From the NCBI RefSeq assembly GCF_029850875.1, contig NZ_JAOVAM010000006.1:123013-187012 (forward strand): DNA of 64,000 nt, written 5' to 3'. The first letter of the stretch is position 1. Each line of letters opens with the position of its first letter. The notes under the pieces were generated by a model. The model saw nothing but the letters and a program-made list of their open reading frames with translations. It was not told the origin of the DNA and searched no databases. The translations under genes and the position numbers were made by a program. Shown piece by piece: positions 46,261-55,410 of the stretch. The DNA is from Rothia similimucilaginosa (GTDB lineage: Bacteria > Actinomycetota > Actinomycetes > Actinomycetales > Micrococcaceae).

Positions 46261-48255
46261 TTAAGACTTCGCGCGGCGGGCGGAGAAGAAGCGCTCAATA
46301 CCGAGAGCCTTGCGGAAACGGTATAGCACCGCACCGTATACCGGAACAAGCAGCACCAGGTACACGATGATGCCCTGAACGCTCTGACCCAAGAAGGCCA
46401 AAGACACCAGAGCATACGCTGTCGGGACAGCCGCACCCACGAAGAGTGAAGGAGCCATCTCACGGAGCGAAGCACGAATACCTACGAGGCGGAACACCTG
46501 GTAGCTCGCCAGGAAGGTGTCAACCAGCAGAGCAGAAGCCCAAGCCGTCACCGCACCGTAGAGGCCCCAGACCGGCACCAAGGTGAAGTTCAAGGTCACA
46601 GCCACCACCAGCGAGGAGAGCTTGTTCAACAGCTGCCAGCGACTCTTACCGCTCATCAGCAGAACAGACTGCACCCCACCGGTACTTATCGACAGCATCG
46701 CCGCCGGGCAAATCACCCAGAGAATACCGGCGCCAGCCTCAAAGCCCTTACCGAAGAAGCCCAGAAGAACCGGACCAAAGAACGCCAGAGAGAGGTAGAA
46801 CGGCCAAGACAACGCAGTCAACACGCGAGTGGTCGAAATGAACATCTCTCGAGCACGATCCAGCTGACGAGTAGCCAACGCCGCACTAATCGATGGGCCG
46901 GTCACCACGCGGCCGGTGTGCTCAATCATGGCACCCACACGAACACAACGGTTCACAGCACCATAGACACCACCGGCAACGGCACCTGAGAATGCCGTCA
47001 CCACCAGCACGTCAATCCATTCCAAGATAGTCTCCATAACGGTAGCGACACCCCGTGCAGAGCTGAAACCCCAGAACGAACGGAATGTCTCGGTCGGAGA
47101 ATCTTCAGAAGGAAGAACCTCCACATGCTCCTCAGAAGGGAACGCACGCTCCAAAAGCCACAGGGCAACCACCGCAGTAATCGCAACCGGAATAGTCCAG
47201 GCGTACACCAAATCCATGAGCTGACCCGAGAAAAGAACCACCAAACCCACTGCCGCAAGACGCAGAGTAGGAAGCAGAACATTCTGTAGGAGCGTAAAAG
47301 TCACCACACGCTGCAGACCGCGTAGCGCGCCGAAGAACACCGTCATCAACGCCGCTAGCAGCACAAAAGCTGAGCTGACGCGCATTGCCGCCTGATACGC
47401 AGGAGCCATCGGCACAAGCTTGGTGTACATGTACACACCCGCCACCAGAAGTACCGAAGTCACCAGTGAAGGAATCAGACCGTAACGGATCAGCTGCGGA
47501 AGCACACCGTAACGACCCAGCGCACGCTGAGCACTCATCGTACGAACCAAGCCAGTATCCGCGCCGAAGGTCACCAGCGAAATCGAAATCGCGAATAACG
47601 CCATCAGACGGAAAAACTCGCCCGAGCCCTCAGCACCGATACCGTTCGACACCACCATCGTGGTCACAAAGGCGATACCCGCACCGTACATCACACATAG
47701 AGAAGCAAGAGAGCCGCTCTTTGTGAGGCTGGGCTGCTTATCCCTTCCGGGAGTTTTCTTAACCGGCGCGCTCTTCACGGACGCGGTATCGGCCTGAGTA
47801 CCTGATACGGAAGGCTTAACCTTCTCATTCAGAGTCTTTTCTTCCTGCGCCTTTTCTACAGCCCCAGCAGTAGCCGGGACAACCCGCCGGGAACCGGACA
47901 GATGAGCACCCGCTACAGCGGTAGCTTTCGCTGCTGAGGAACCTACAGCTGAAGTACCTGACTCCGAAGAATCCGCCTCCAAAGAATCGGGCAACGATCC
48001 TTCGGAAGCAAAGCCTCGAGCCGGAGGCACAATTGACAGTGCCATAGTCGCAGGAAAACGACCGGAACGGATATCATCCACCGTCAGAGCGAACTCATCG
48101 GCAGAAGACTCTGCCAGCGAGTCAGCCTGCTCCACATACTCGCCGCTCTCATGCAGGTGTGCACAGCGGCTAGGATGGCCACCCGTCGAGTAGGCATCAT
48201 CGAAAGGTGAAACCGCGGTGGTCTCTAAACCACGGGGGGACTGGTTCTTCGTCAT
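46261..48255 (-). CDS. Wzx-type polysaccharide flippase with long N-terminal extension
   Basis: 664 aa. From residue 185 on there are about 12-14 hydrophobic helices in the MOP/Wzx pattern (start SLASLCVMYGAGIAFVTTMV, with EGSGEFFRL and FGADTGLVR). It would flip lipid-linked repeat units across the membrane. Residues 1-180 are Ser/Ala/Glu-rich, without membrane segments, and likely disordered in the cytoplasm; ordinary Wzx lacks this. The ATG overlaps the upstream Wzy-like stop (ATGA). The GC-rich, low-complexity extension has no recognisable motif. Confidence 0.85.
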   Translation of the reverse strand: MTKNQSPRGLETTAVSPFDDAYSTGGHPSRCAHLHESGEYVEQADSLAESSADEFALTVDDIRSGRFPATMALSIVPPARGFASEGSLPDSLEADSSESGTSAVGSSAAKATAVAGAHLSGSRRVVPATAGAVEKAQEEKTLNEKVKPSVSGTQADTASVKSAPVKKTPGRDKQPSLTKSGSLASLCVMYGAGIAFVTTMVVSNGIGAEGSGEFFRLMALFAISISLVTFGADTGLVRTMSAQRALGRYGVLPQLIRYGLIPSLVTSVLLVAGVYMYTKLVPMAPAYQAAMRVSSAFVLLAALMTVFFGALRGLQRVVTFTLLQNVLLPTLRLAAVGLVVLFSGQLMDLVYAWTIPVAITAVVALWLLERAFPSEEHVEVLPSEDSPTETFRSFWGFSSARGVATVMETILEWIDVLVVTAFSGAVAGGVYGAVNRCVRVGAMIEHTGRVVTGPSISAALATRQLDRAREMFISTTRVLTALSWPFYLSLAFFGPVLLGFFGKGFEAGAGILWVICPAAMLSISTGGVQSVLLMSGKSRWQLLNKLSSLVVAVTLNFTLVPVWGLYGAVTAWASALLVDTFLASYQVFRLVGIRASLREMAPSLFVGAAVPTAYALVSLAFLGQSVQGIIVYLVLLVPVYGAVLYRFRKALGIERFFSARRAKS

Positions 48256-49622
48256 AACCGCTCACCATCCCGGATGGAACGGATGCAGACCATCGACGCC
48301 AGCATCAGAATGGTTAGCTGAGCAATATCGAAACTGTAGAAGATGAAAACAACACAGCACGTGACCGGCACGCTATGTAGCCAGTACCCGGAGGTGGTCT
48401 TCACTCGCGCGCCGCTTGCCACAGTGCACGCCATGAAGAGCACGAATAGCGCCAGACCCACGAAGCCGAAGCAGAACATCAGAGTCCACAGGTACCCCTG
48501 GGTACCCATTGACACACCAATGCTTGGTTCCATACGCGGAGCGCCGTAACCAATAATCGGGGACTCCAAGGTTGCCTTCCAGGTGGCGCGGTAGAGCGCC
48601 GCACGACCACCGGTGGAGTCCGAGTAGTCCTGACGACCCAGAATATTGTCCACAGTGCCCGACGCAAAGAGTGTCACAACCATAGCTACGATTGCCGCAA
48701 CACCCATACCCACCGCACGCCAATGAGCCGCCAGGAACTGACGCAACAGTACGTATGCTGCGCTGATGCCAAGACCAATGAACATACCGCGGTTACTGGT
48801 CGCAATTGCTGGCACGGTAGAAAGTGCCATACCGATCAGCAACGCAATACGCAGCCAGATGGAACGCAGACGAAGTAAACACGCCAGCATCACCGGGGTG
48901 AGCAGGGTGTACGCCAGACCCCAACTATTTGTATAAGGGAACGGTGCGGAGGGTCGAATATACGCCTTGGGTGCACCCCAAGGATGCTGAACCTCAGCCA
49001 GGGGAGGAAGCATGTAATCGCGAACCAGCGGGTTCTGCATAAAACCAGCAGGCATGATGAAGCTCATTGGAGTATGCAGACGGAACTCGGGGAAGAAAAC
49101 ACCACCGTAACCCAGAACAATCAGGGTCACCCACAGAGTCGCTAGACCACTCAGCAGCCTATTGATGCTAATAGAGGATCGTGCGTTGTAGTAGTACAGG
49201 GCGTAAATGCCGGCACTGAGAATATTTATAAAGCGCAGACCCCAACCAATAATGTCGGTGGAGCGGGTCAGTGCAAGGGCTGCAACAATAACCCACACGC
49301 AGAATACGCCCCACACCCACAGGGAACCGGGCACATGCACATTACCTCGAATAATGAGGTAAAAAAGCATGATCGCTGCCAGTACCAGCGGTGCAACCTG
49401 AAGCACACCCAAAGCCCACAGCGCCGGGAAGCTGTACAGCAACCCCAACAGAGGCCAGGCGGGGAGCTTCTTCTGCGCCGTAGATACCGGGTGGTTGCGC
49501 GCGCGGACACGCAGAATACCGCTGGGCGGTGTGGCCACCGACCCGGTGGAAACCGACCCGGTGGAATCCTTGAGGGTCACAGGCGAAGTACCCGGAGGGG
49601 AAAGAACGGAAGAAGAAACCAT
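48252..49622 (-). CDS. Wzy-like polymerase / O-antigen ligase-family membrane protein
   Basis: 456 aa with roughly ten hydrophobic segments. A long loop in the middle (about 185-225, with MPAGFMQNPLVRDYMLPPL) and another late loop (DYSDSTGGRAALYRATWKATLESPIIGYG) match the Wzy/WaaL superfamily, where the late loop with W-x-x-x-L-x-x-x-P-x-x-G-x-G is a recurring signature. The first 45 residues are low-complexity with a short repeat (STGSV twice). The downstream Wzx gene overlaps it by four bases. Probably polymerises the units flipped by that Wzx. Confidence 0.82.
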   Translation of the reverse strand: MVSSSVLSPPGTSPVTLKDSTGSVSTGSVATPPSGILRVRARNHPVSTAQKKLPAWPLLGLLYSFPALWALGVLQVAPLVLAAIMLFYLIIRGNVHVPGSLWVWGVFCVWVIVAALALTRSTDIIGWGLRFINILSAGIYALYYYNARSSISINRLLSGLATLWVTLIVLGYGGVFFPEFRLHTPMSFIMPAGFMQNPLVRDYMLPPLAEVQHPWGAPKAYIRPSAPFPYTNSWGLAYTLLTPVMLACLLRLRSIWLRIALLIGMALSTVPAIATSNRGMFIGLGISAAYVLLRQFLAAHWRAVGMGVAAIVAMVVTLFASGTVDNILGRQDYSDSTGGRAALYRATWKATLESPIIGYGAPRMEPSIGVSMGTQGYLWTLMFCFGFVGLALFVLFMACTVASGARVKTTSGYWLHSVPVTCCVVFIFYSFDIAQLTILMLASMVCIRSIRDGERL

Positions 49623-49639
49623 ATCTGTGCGATACCTGG

Positions 49640-50590
49640 TTAGAGACCTCGACCGGTCTTCTGGACGAGATCAAGAAGAGTAGCGGGCTTAATAATGCCG
49701 GTGGACACAATATATGCCGCCCAAGCACGAAGCTGCTTGGGGTCGCGGCGCAGAGCAGCGCGAGCGTAGGCACGCGCCTGCTTGTTGTTACCCAGGGACG
49801 CCTGAGCGTATGCAATCTGACCGGCGATACGTGCCAAGCCTTTGGGATCCTGCTCGAATTCGGGGAACTTACGCAGAATGTAGCTGAGGCCGTCAACCAT
49901 GGATTGCCACTTGCCGGAGAAGAAGGAAGGGCGGTCCCAGAGCACCAGAATCAGCGGCTCGGGTACGCTCAGTACATCGCCGTGGCGGGTTGCGCGTAGC
50001 AACAGGTCGTAGTCTTCACCATAGGCGGCGGGCAGCTCCTCATCGACCAGACCGATGCGGGCGGGCTTACCGTCAACGCCGAGTAGATCCTCGCGGGAGT
50101 ACAGCATGGCGGAGGGGTGAATTTCGGTAATGCGCGAACGCAGGAAGTCAGCGAAGGTTGCGTGCTCGGGTGCCCGGCGCACGATGTCCTGACCGCCGGA
50201 ACGGACGGTAATACCCGAAGAGATAGCGGCTGCTTCGGGGTTTTCGCGCCAGAGAGCGACCTGCTGGGTGAGCTTGGAAGGCATCCAGTAGTCGTCATCA
50301 TCGCAGAAGCCAATCATCTCACCGATGGAGGCGATGATGCCGCTGTTGCGGCCGCCAGCCAGACCACCGGAGCGGGTGTTGGAGACAATCTTCAGGGCAC
50401 GGTTTTCACCGACCTCAATGTCCTCAAGGCGGTCGGGGTCGACTCGGTCAAAGACGACAACAACTTCAACGTAACCGCGGTAGCTCTGCTCAAGGATGGA
50501 ACGTACAGCCACGCGTAGCAGTTCGGGACGCTTGCCGTTGGTTGTGATAACAGCGGAAACAGCAGGGTTGCGAGAGGTGAAGCGCATCAT
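49640..50590 (-). CDS. Glycosyltransferase family 2
   Basis: GT-A enzyme of 316 aa. VSAVITTNGKRPELLRVAV, VVVFDRVDPDRL and the acidic IGFCDDDDYWMPSKL mark the donor site; YGEDYDLLLRA is the late catalytic-acid region. The C-terminal 90 residues are helical with an Ala-rich repeat of TPR character (QASLGNNKQARAYARAALRRDPKQLRAW). The ATG overlaps the stop of the CDP-alcohol transferase gene. Specificity unknown. Confidence 0.85.
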   Translation of the reverse strand: MMRFTSRNPAVSAVITTNGKRPELLRVAVRSILEQSYRGYVEVVVVFDRVDPDRLEDIEVGENRALKIVSNTRSGGLAGGRNSGIIASIGEMIGFCDDDDYWMPSKLTQQVALWRENPEAAAISSGITVRSGGQDIVRRAPEHATFADFLRSRITEIHPSAMLYSREDLLGVDGKPARIGLVDEELPAAYGEDYDLLLRATRHGDVLSVPEPLILVLWDRPSFFSGKWQSMVDGLSYILRKFPEFEQDPKGLARIAGQIAYAQASLGNNKQARAYARAALRRDPKQLRAWAAYIVSTGIIKPATLLDLVQKTGRGL

Positions 50591-51390
50591 TGGGGTTCTC
50601 CTGACTCAGCGGGGGTCGCGAGGCTAACGTACTTGCGACGCATGGACAGAAGGGCGGTTGCTGCATTAGCCAGTAGAAGCAGTGCGTAGATGATGACGAA
50701 TACGGGGCCGAAGCCAACAAAAATGTAAATCCAGCAGAGGGCGCCGGCGTCCATGTGCAGGTTGATGAAGGAGCGCAGGGGACCACCGCTCGGGGGAGCA
50801 GCGGTCTTGCGGTTGTTGCGTAGCTGCTCAGCCAGAGTCTGGCTCATGAAGTGACCGGCGGTCAGCGCGGTGAAAATCATGGGCATCGCAATGATCCAGC
50901 TGTTGAATGTGCTGGATCCGGTGAAGGAGTAGTGCGCCGGGTACAGCAGGAAGGAGAGCAAAGTCGCCATGTGCACGGAGGGCACACGGATGGAGTCGAC
51001 TACATGGTCGAGCCACTCACCGGCGGGGGAGGATGCGCCGGTCACGCGAGCAACCTGGCCATCAGCGGAGTCCAGGCCGTAACCGAGGGCGAAGAGTAGT
51101 GCAACGCAGACACCCATACCAACGCTAGGTGGGTAGGTAATCAGAACGATGAGCCCTGCTGCGGAACATGCGGCGGAAATTGCGGTGACGCGGTTGGGGG
51201 TGATGCCCAGCGCGACAGCAGTCGCGGCGAAGTAGCGTGCTACTCGGCGGTTGACCCAGCGGGTGTAGGCGGGAACGCCAATGCTAGGCTTCTGCGCTGC
51301 TTCAAGAGAGCGCAGGGTGTGAGAAAACTTCGCAGAAAATCCCGATGTGGGCGTGGAATTTGGGGTGTGAGGTGCCTCAGAGGTGGACAT
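50587..51390 (-). CDS. CDP-alcohol phosphatidyltransferase-family protein
   Basis: 267 aa integral membrane enzyme. The complete family signature D-x2-DG-x2-AR-x8-G-x3-D-x3-D is present from Asp107 to Asp132 (DSADGQVAR, GEWLDHVVD). About six membrane segments. Family members displace CMP from a CDP-alcohol with a second alcohol, usually making phospholipids. Lying first in an operon of polysaccharide genes, it may instead attach a phospho-alcohol to a glycan or make a special lipid anchor; this is inference. First gene of the operon 51390 down to 44985. Confidence 0.87.
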   Translation of the reverse strand: MSTSEAPHTPNSTPTSGFSAKFSHTLRSLEAAQKPSIGVPAYTRWVNRRVARYFAATAVALGITPNRVTAISAACSAAGLIVLITYPPSVGMGVCVALLFALGYGLDSADGQVARVTGASSPAGEWLDHVVDSIRVPSVHMATLLSFLLYPAHYSFTGSSTFNSWIIAMPMIFTALTAGHFMSQTLAEQLRNNRKTAAPPSGGPLRSFINLHMDAGALCWIYIFVGFGPVFVIIYALLLLANAATALLSMRRKYVSLATPAESGEPQ

Positions 51391-51524
51391 GTATATTCCT
51401 TTTTAACCGGTGAGAGAAGTGAAGGAGAGTGAATTACTCCCTTTCGAGATGGTTGCGAGAAAGTCCGGAAGTCTCACACACGAAAAAGAGGCGGTTAATC
51501 CCTTTTTTCACATACACCACTATA

Positions 51525-51553
51525 TAGATATTTTACAACGAGATAAAGTGCAA
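51525..51553 (-). promoter_or_regulatory. Promoter of the second polysaccharide operon
   Basis: On the minus strand TTGCAC (51553-51548), 17-base spacer, TATCTA (51530-51525), 135 bases before the ATG at 51390. Hexamers are fair and spacing ideal. Confidence 0.55.
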
Positions 51554-51798
51554 CAGGGGGCGTATGGTCAGGGCCAATAATTGTATTGTAAAAAGCTGGT
51601 GAAAATGCGCTTTAGTGCAAATGTACGGGTCTATGTGAAGGGTCTGCGACTGCTTCTCGCTCGGCATGTCAGTGCTTTCCTCCCGCACACTGCGGCTGTA
51701 GAAAACATTTCTGGACATTGTACAGAGATGCACATAACAGGAACACAATAACCGGAATAAATAATGCAAAAAACACAGAAAAGCGAGTGGAACACGCA

Positions 51799-51844
51799 AA
51801 TGGGGTTTGATTTCCTGAAATATCAGAAAATCAAACCCCATTTA
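51799..51844. terminator. Rho-independent terminator, usable in both directions
   Basis: AAATGGGGTTTGATTTCCTGA (51799-51819) pairs, one mismatch, with TCAGAAAATCAAACCCCATTT (51824-51844). Long stem flanked by A/T runs. It lies downstream of the secreted-protein gene on the minus strand. Confidence 0.88.
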
Positions 51845-51985
51845 TCGAGATTGTCTAGAAGGTATTAGTTCCTTCGGGACTGAATCGGAACACGAGTTCC
51901 AATTCCGTTGTTGAGAGCGCGTTGCTCACCCTGCTCAGCGGTAGCGTTATTCGCCTTCTCAACCACGGCTGCTCAGCCTCGTTGG

Positions 51986-54900
51986 CTACGGGTGCCTTCG
52001 CTCCCTTGTCTTGGCGGGCTGCTCAGCAACCGGTGCCTTAGCAGTTGCCTGCATGTCGAAGCTTATATTCGGGCGAACGTTACGTCGAGTAATGCCCGCA
52101 TGAACCTCAATCGCGATGAGGTTCTCGCCAACCTTCAGCTTGGAAGAAGGAACGGTGAAGGTCACCGGAGTCTTCTGAGCATCAGCAGTATCAATCGAGC
52201 TTGATGCCAGCGAGCTAGCCCACAGCTTTCCATGGGTGTCGAAGTTGGTACGACCAACTTCTTCACCGTTGACACCGACCGCAATAGCATCGTCTGCGTA
52301 AGTAGTTAGCACGAGATCACGGCTGGCCTGCTCACGGGTGAGATGGACGGTGGCGTAGGCGTAGATGTTATTGCGGGTCTGCATCGGCGGGGTCTCAGCA
52401 ATGGTGTTGAGTTTGTTGCTGCCCAAGCCAATCGGAGTCTTGCCGGTCTTCCATGCCTCCTGGGCGATATCCTCCAGGGAGAAGTGGAAGCCGTACTTCC
52501 AGCCGTACTTACGGTTGGGAGCATTGGAAGCAACCATGTACTTCCACTCGGATGCATAGGGTAGAACAATCTGGTCCTTAGTGGCCTCGTCCTTCTGCTC
52601 GTCCTTAGGAGTTTCTTCCTTCGGCGCCTCAGTAGTTGCTTCTGCACTCGGGGTAATGCTTGCGGTCAGGTCTGCAGTTGCAGTTGGGTCTGCTATAGGC
52701 GTTTCGGTTGTTGTATCCGTAGGAGTCGGGTGAACCGGTGCTACCTGAACCGGAGTAGAGGCAGAGTAGTTATCCGAGCTGTCCACAGCACGCACAAAGT
52801 AATGTGTGTTATCGGTGTGATCAATCTCGAACTTCGTACCCGAAGTGCTAGCGATGACTCGGTCATCACGCAGAATCTGGTAACGAACACTACCGGTATC
52901 CTGCACAGCGTCCCAGGTCAGAACGTCCTTATCGTCCTTCAACTCTACCTGCAGGTTCTGCGGGGTAGGCGGAGGAGTCACATCACGAGCCTCAAAGCGT
53001 GCAAAACCAATGGTCTCCTGAGTGCCGTGAACACCCAGCGAACGGTGGATATCGCCGCCAACCCACAGGGTACCCTTCGAATCCACGAAGGACTCCCAGA
53101 TACCGAAGCCGTTATTACCCTTAATAGAAGGGGAGAACTCCGGCAGCATCTTACCGCTGTCCTTATCGAATGCAGCAACCAGCTTGACCGAGTGGACCAC
53201 ACTCGAACCGCCCAGAGGGCGCTGTTTATTACGAGAACCCTGGTAGAGGAAGTCACCACAGTGGCAGGCACCGTAAATATTGTTACCATTCAGGTGCAGA
53301 TCCTGGAAGTCGCCACCTTCGCGAGTAATCGCGGTGTAGGTGGGGGTCAAAGACGCCTTGTCGTAACGAGAAATGAGGTGTTCAGTACCGCCCACCCATA
53401 TGCCGGTACCGGCATCCTGGACGTCGAACTGGAAACCCCAAATCTTAGTTTCATTACGCAGGTCAGAGACATGAGCACGGGCAGGAATCTCAGACTGCTG
53501 GTACACCCACGGGCTACCCTTCTGCATGTGCTGAGTAATATCGGCCACGCGGTAGGCAAGACCGCCGTTGAGCCAGGTGAAGTAACCGGCGACGTAAACG
53601 TGAGAGTTATCAGCGGAGGCACTAATACCGTTGACGGTACCGTTGAACACCTGGCGCCAATTACGGTCCACGCTCACAGTACCGGGTACGCTGTTAGAAG
53701 GCTCACCCAACTTAAAACGGGCAATATTGCGTGAATACGCAACACCCGCTTTTTTACTTTCGTAAATGTGGGTAAAGGTGCCACCAATATACACATAGTC
53801 ACCCTGACGGTGGATGGTCTTCACCTTCATGACCTCAGTAGAAATACGATCTTCGATTCTAACCTGGGCCCATTCGGGGGCAATTTCACCGGTCGTAGCG
53901 TCAACGACAACGAAGCTCTCATGCTTCTCACCGTTCACCATGGTAAAGAAGCCACCAACAGCCAGGCGGTTATTTGGCAGAGCTTCAACAGCCTTCACCT
54001 GACCATTAACAGTCAGCTTGAAACCGCGGCGCAATTCGCCAGTTTCAGGGTCAAAGGCAGCAATATTAGCCTGCTTAACCACCTCTCCGGAGGAGGACTC
54101 AACATGCTTGAAGTCGCCGGCAAGGAACACGCTGGAGGTGCCGTTACCGTGATCAACCTCGGTAATAGCCTCAACGAAGGTGTTCATTTCGGTGGTTTTA
54201 CCTGAGGCCGTGCTATTGCTGGTACGCCAACGCCAAGTAGCCGAACGGCTACTGGGCAGGGCACGACGAGCGCTCGCCGGAGTACCGGAATCCGGGATAG
54301 TATCCAGGTTCAAATTATTCTGAGTCAGCTTGGGGCGCAGGAACATCTGGGTGTAACCGAAAGAGGTTTCACCGTTGCCTTCCTTGCCGTAAATATAGGA
54401 GTTCCGCGCGTCGGTCAACGCCGGCTCAGAACCATCCTGCGAAATGGGGGAGTTTGCACCGTAGCGGAAACCCATGCGGTAATCCTGTGAAGCTAACTCA
54501 TCAAAAATCAAGGCCTTGAAGCCGTTGTTCTGGCCACGCAGAATGTGGTCCTGCCACGTGCCGTCAGCCCAGTACTTGCGGCCCTCTTCGTTATAGGAAG
54601 AGAACTCGTCAGGGTTGGTGATGGTCGCATTCGACCAGACAGCGCTCGCACGCAGAGCCCAGGTCCACTCGGAGGTTTGACGGCGGTCAACCGTAGTTTC
54701 CTGCCACTTGGTGCCCGAAGTGTTTAGAGCGCGGCGGAAACGGTAACCGTCGGGCAGCTGATCGGGGCGAGTGCCGTTGAGCAGCTGAGAAATAGTGGTG
54801 CCCGAAAGCTGAATCGGGGTCTTCGCAGCGGGCAAGGAGCTCAGCGCCTTGCCCTGTTCAAGAGTCATACCCGAAGATGCGGGCGCGGCATCGCTGTAGA

Positions 54901-55291
54901 GCTGCGAAGTGTCACCCTGACCTTCGTAGTTTTCGGTCCAGCCGTCGCGGCCCTCACCAATCTTGACCCAACCGCCACCATCGGTTTCCTGATCGCAGTA
55001 GAACTGAGTCGGCTGGCTCATCGAAGGAGTGTATAGCCAATAGGCGCCGCTCTTTGCCTCGGGGTCAGCCTGCTTGGCTTCCCAGCAGCTGGCGGCAGCA
55101 CGCTCAGAGGTCGTGCCATTGTAGAAAGCAGAGTTCCTTTTTTCCGCAGTCTGTTCGACAGCGGTACTCGGCGTAATAGTGGGGATAGCTACAGGCAAAG
55201 CCAAAGCCGTAGCAATGCTCAAGCAAAGAGCTGAGCGAGTTATAGCAGAACGTGAAAAGCCGGAGCCCGTCATGCCAAGGTGGGCTTTCAT
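51986..55291 (-). CDS. Large secreted protein: fibrinogen-like domain, beta-propeller-like region, FN3, C-terminal beta domain
   Basis: 1101 aa. Signal peptide: basic start, hydrophobic segment (LCLSIATALALPVAIP), likely cleavage after about residue 45. Residues 65-320 look like a fibrinogen-related domain: SCWEAKQADPEAKSGAYWLY, FYCDQETDGGGWVKIGEG. Residues 370-790 carry repeated VFLAGDFKHV / LAVGGFFTMV / VYIGGTFTHI / LWVGGDIH blades, a probable beta-propeller. An FN3-like domain (LTWDAVQDTGSVRYQILRDD) and a Thr/Glu/Lys-rich linker precede a C-terminal beta domain. No LPXTG or membrane anchor is seen. The C-terminus may be frameshifted: related-looking coding continues in other frames to a stop at 51865. 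Role is probably adhesion or binding; unknown. Confidence 0.82.
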   Translation of the reverse strand: MKAHLGMTGSGFSRSAITRSALCLSIATALALPVAIPTITPSTAVEQTAEKRNSAFYNGTTSERAAASCWEAKQADPEAKSGAYWLYTPSMSQPTQFYCDQETDGGGWVKIGEGRDGWTENYEGQGDTSQLYSDAAPASSGMTLEQGKALSSLPAAKTPIQLSGTTISQLLNGTRPDQLPDGYRFRRALNTSGTKWQETTVDRRQTSEWTWALRASAVWSNATITNPDEFSSYNEEGRKYWADGTWQDHILRGQNNGFKALIFDELASQDYRMGFRYGANSPISQDGSEPALTDARNSYIYGKEGNGETSFGYTQMFLRPKLTQNNLNLDTIPDSGTPASARRALPSSRSATWRWRTSNSTASGKTTEMNTFVEAITEVDHGNGTSSVFLAGDFKHVESSSGEVVKQANIAAFDPETGELRRGFKLTVNGQVKAVEALPNNRLAVGGFFTMVNGEKHESFVVVDATTGEIAPEWAQVRIEDRISTEVMKVKTIHRQGDYVYIGGTFTHIYESKKAGVAYSRNIARFKLGEPSNSVPGTVSVDRNWRQVFNGTVNGISASADNSHVYVAGYFTWLNGGLAYRVADITQHMQKGSPWVYQQSEIPARAHVSDLRNETKIWGFQFDVQDAGTGIWVGGTEHLISRYDKASLTPTYTAITREGGDFQDLHLNGNNIYGACHCGDFLYQGSRNKQRPLGGSSVVHSVKLVAAFDKDSGKMLPEFSPSIKGNNGFGIWESFVDSKGTLWVGGDIHRSLGVHGTQETIGFARFEARDVTPPPTPQNLQVELKDDKDVLTWDAVQDTGSVRYQILRDDRVIASTSGTKFEIDHTDNTHYFVRAVDSSDNYSASTPVQVAPVHPTPTDTTTETPIADPTATADLTASITPSAEATTEAPKEETPKDEQKDEATKDQIVLPYASEWKYMVASNAPNRKYGWKYGFHFSLEDIAQEAWKTGKTPIGLGSNKLNTIAETPPMQTRNNIYAYATVHLTREQASRDLVLTTYADDAIAVGVNGEEVGRTNFDTHGKLWASSLASSSIDTADAQKTPVTFTVPSSKLKVGENLIAIEVHAGITRRNVRPNISFDMQATAKAPVAEQPAKTRERRHP

Positions 55292-55410
55292 AATATCTCC
55301 AAATGAATGCCAAGAAATGTTATCGAGTGCGCATCAACATTAATGCGCTATGGAGGATAATGCACGGTTCCCAGCGAATCATAGCTGGAAACCGGTATTT
55401 TTATTAAACC

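Larger units (their letters stand above)
51391..51864. other. AT-rich intergenic region with promoter and terminator
   Basis: Between the CDP-alcohol transferase start and the end of the fibrinogen-like gene. AT-rich; no credible gene (short frames here lack ribosome sites). It holds a minus-strand promoter (51525-51553) with an untranslated leader of about 130 bases, and a strong terminator for the upstream secreted-protein gene (51799-51844). Confidence 0.6.

Noticed and set aside
52730..53734. 334-codon plus-strand frame inside the fibrinogen-like gene
   Set aside because: Antisense shadow; the minus-strand frame has signal peptide, domain motifs and a ribosome site.
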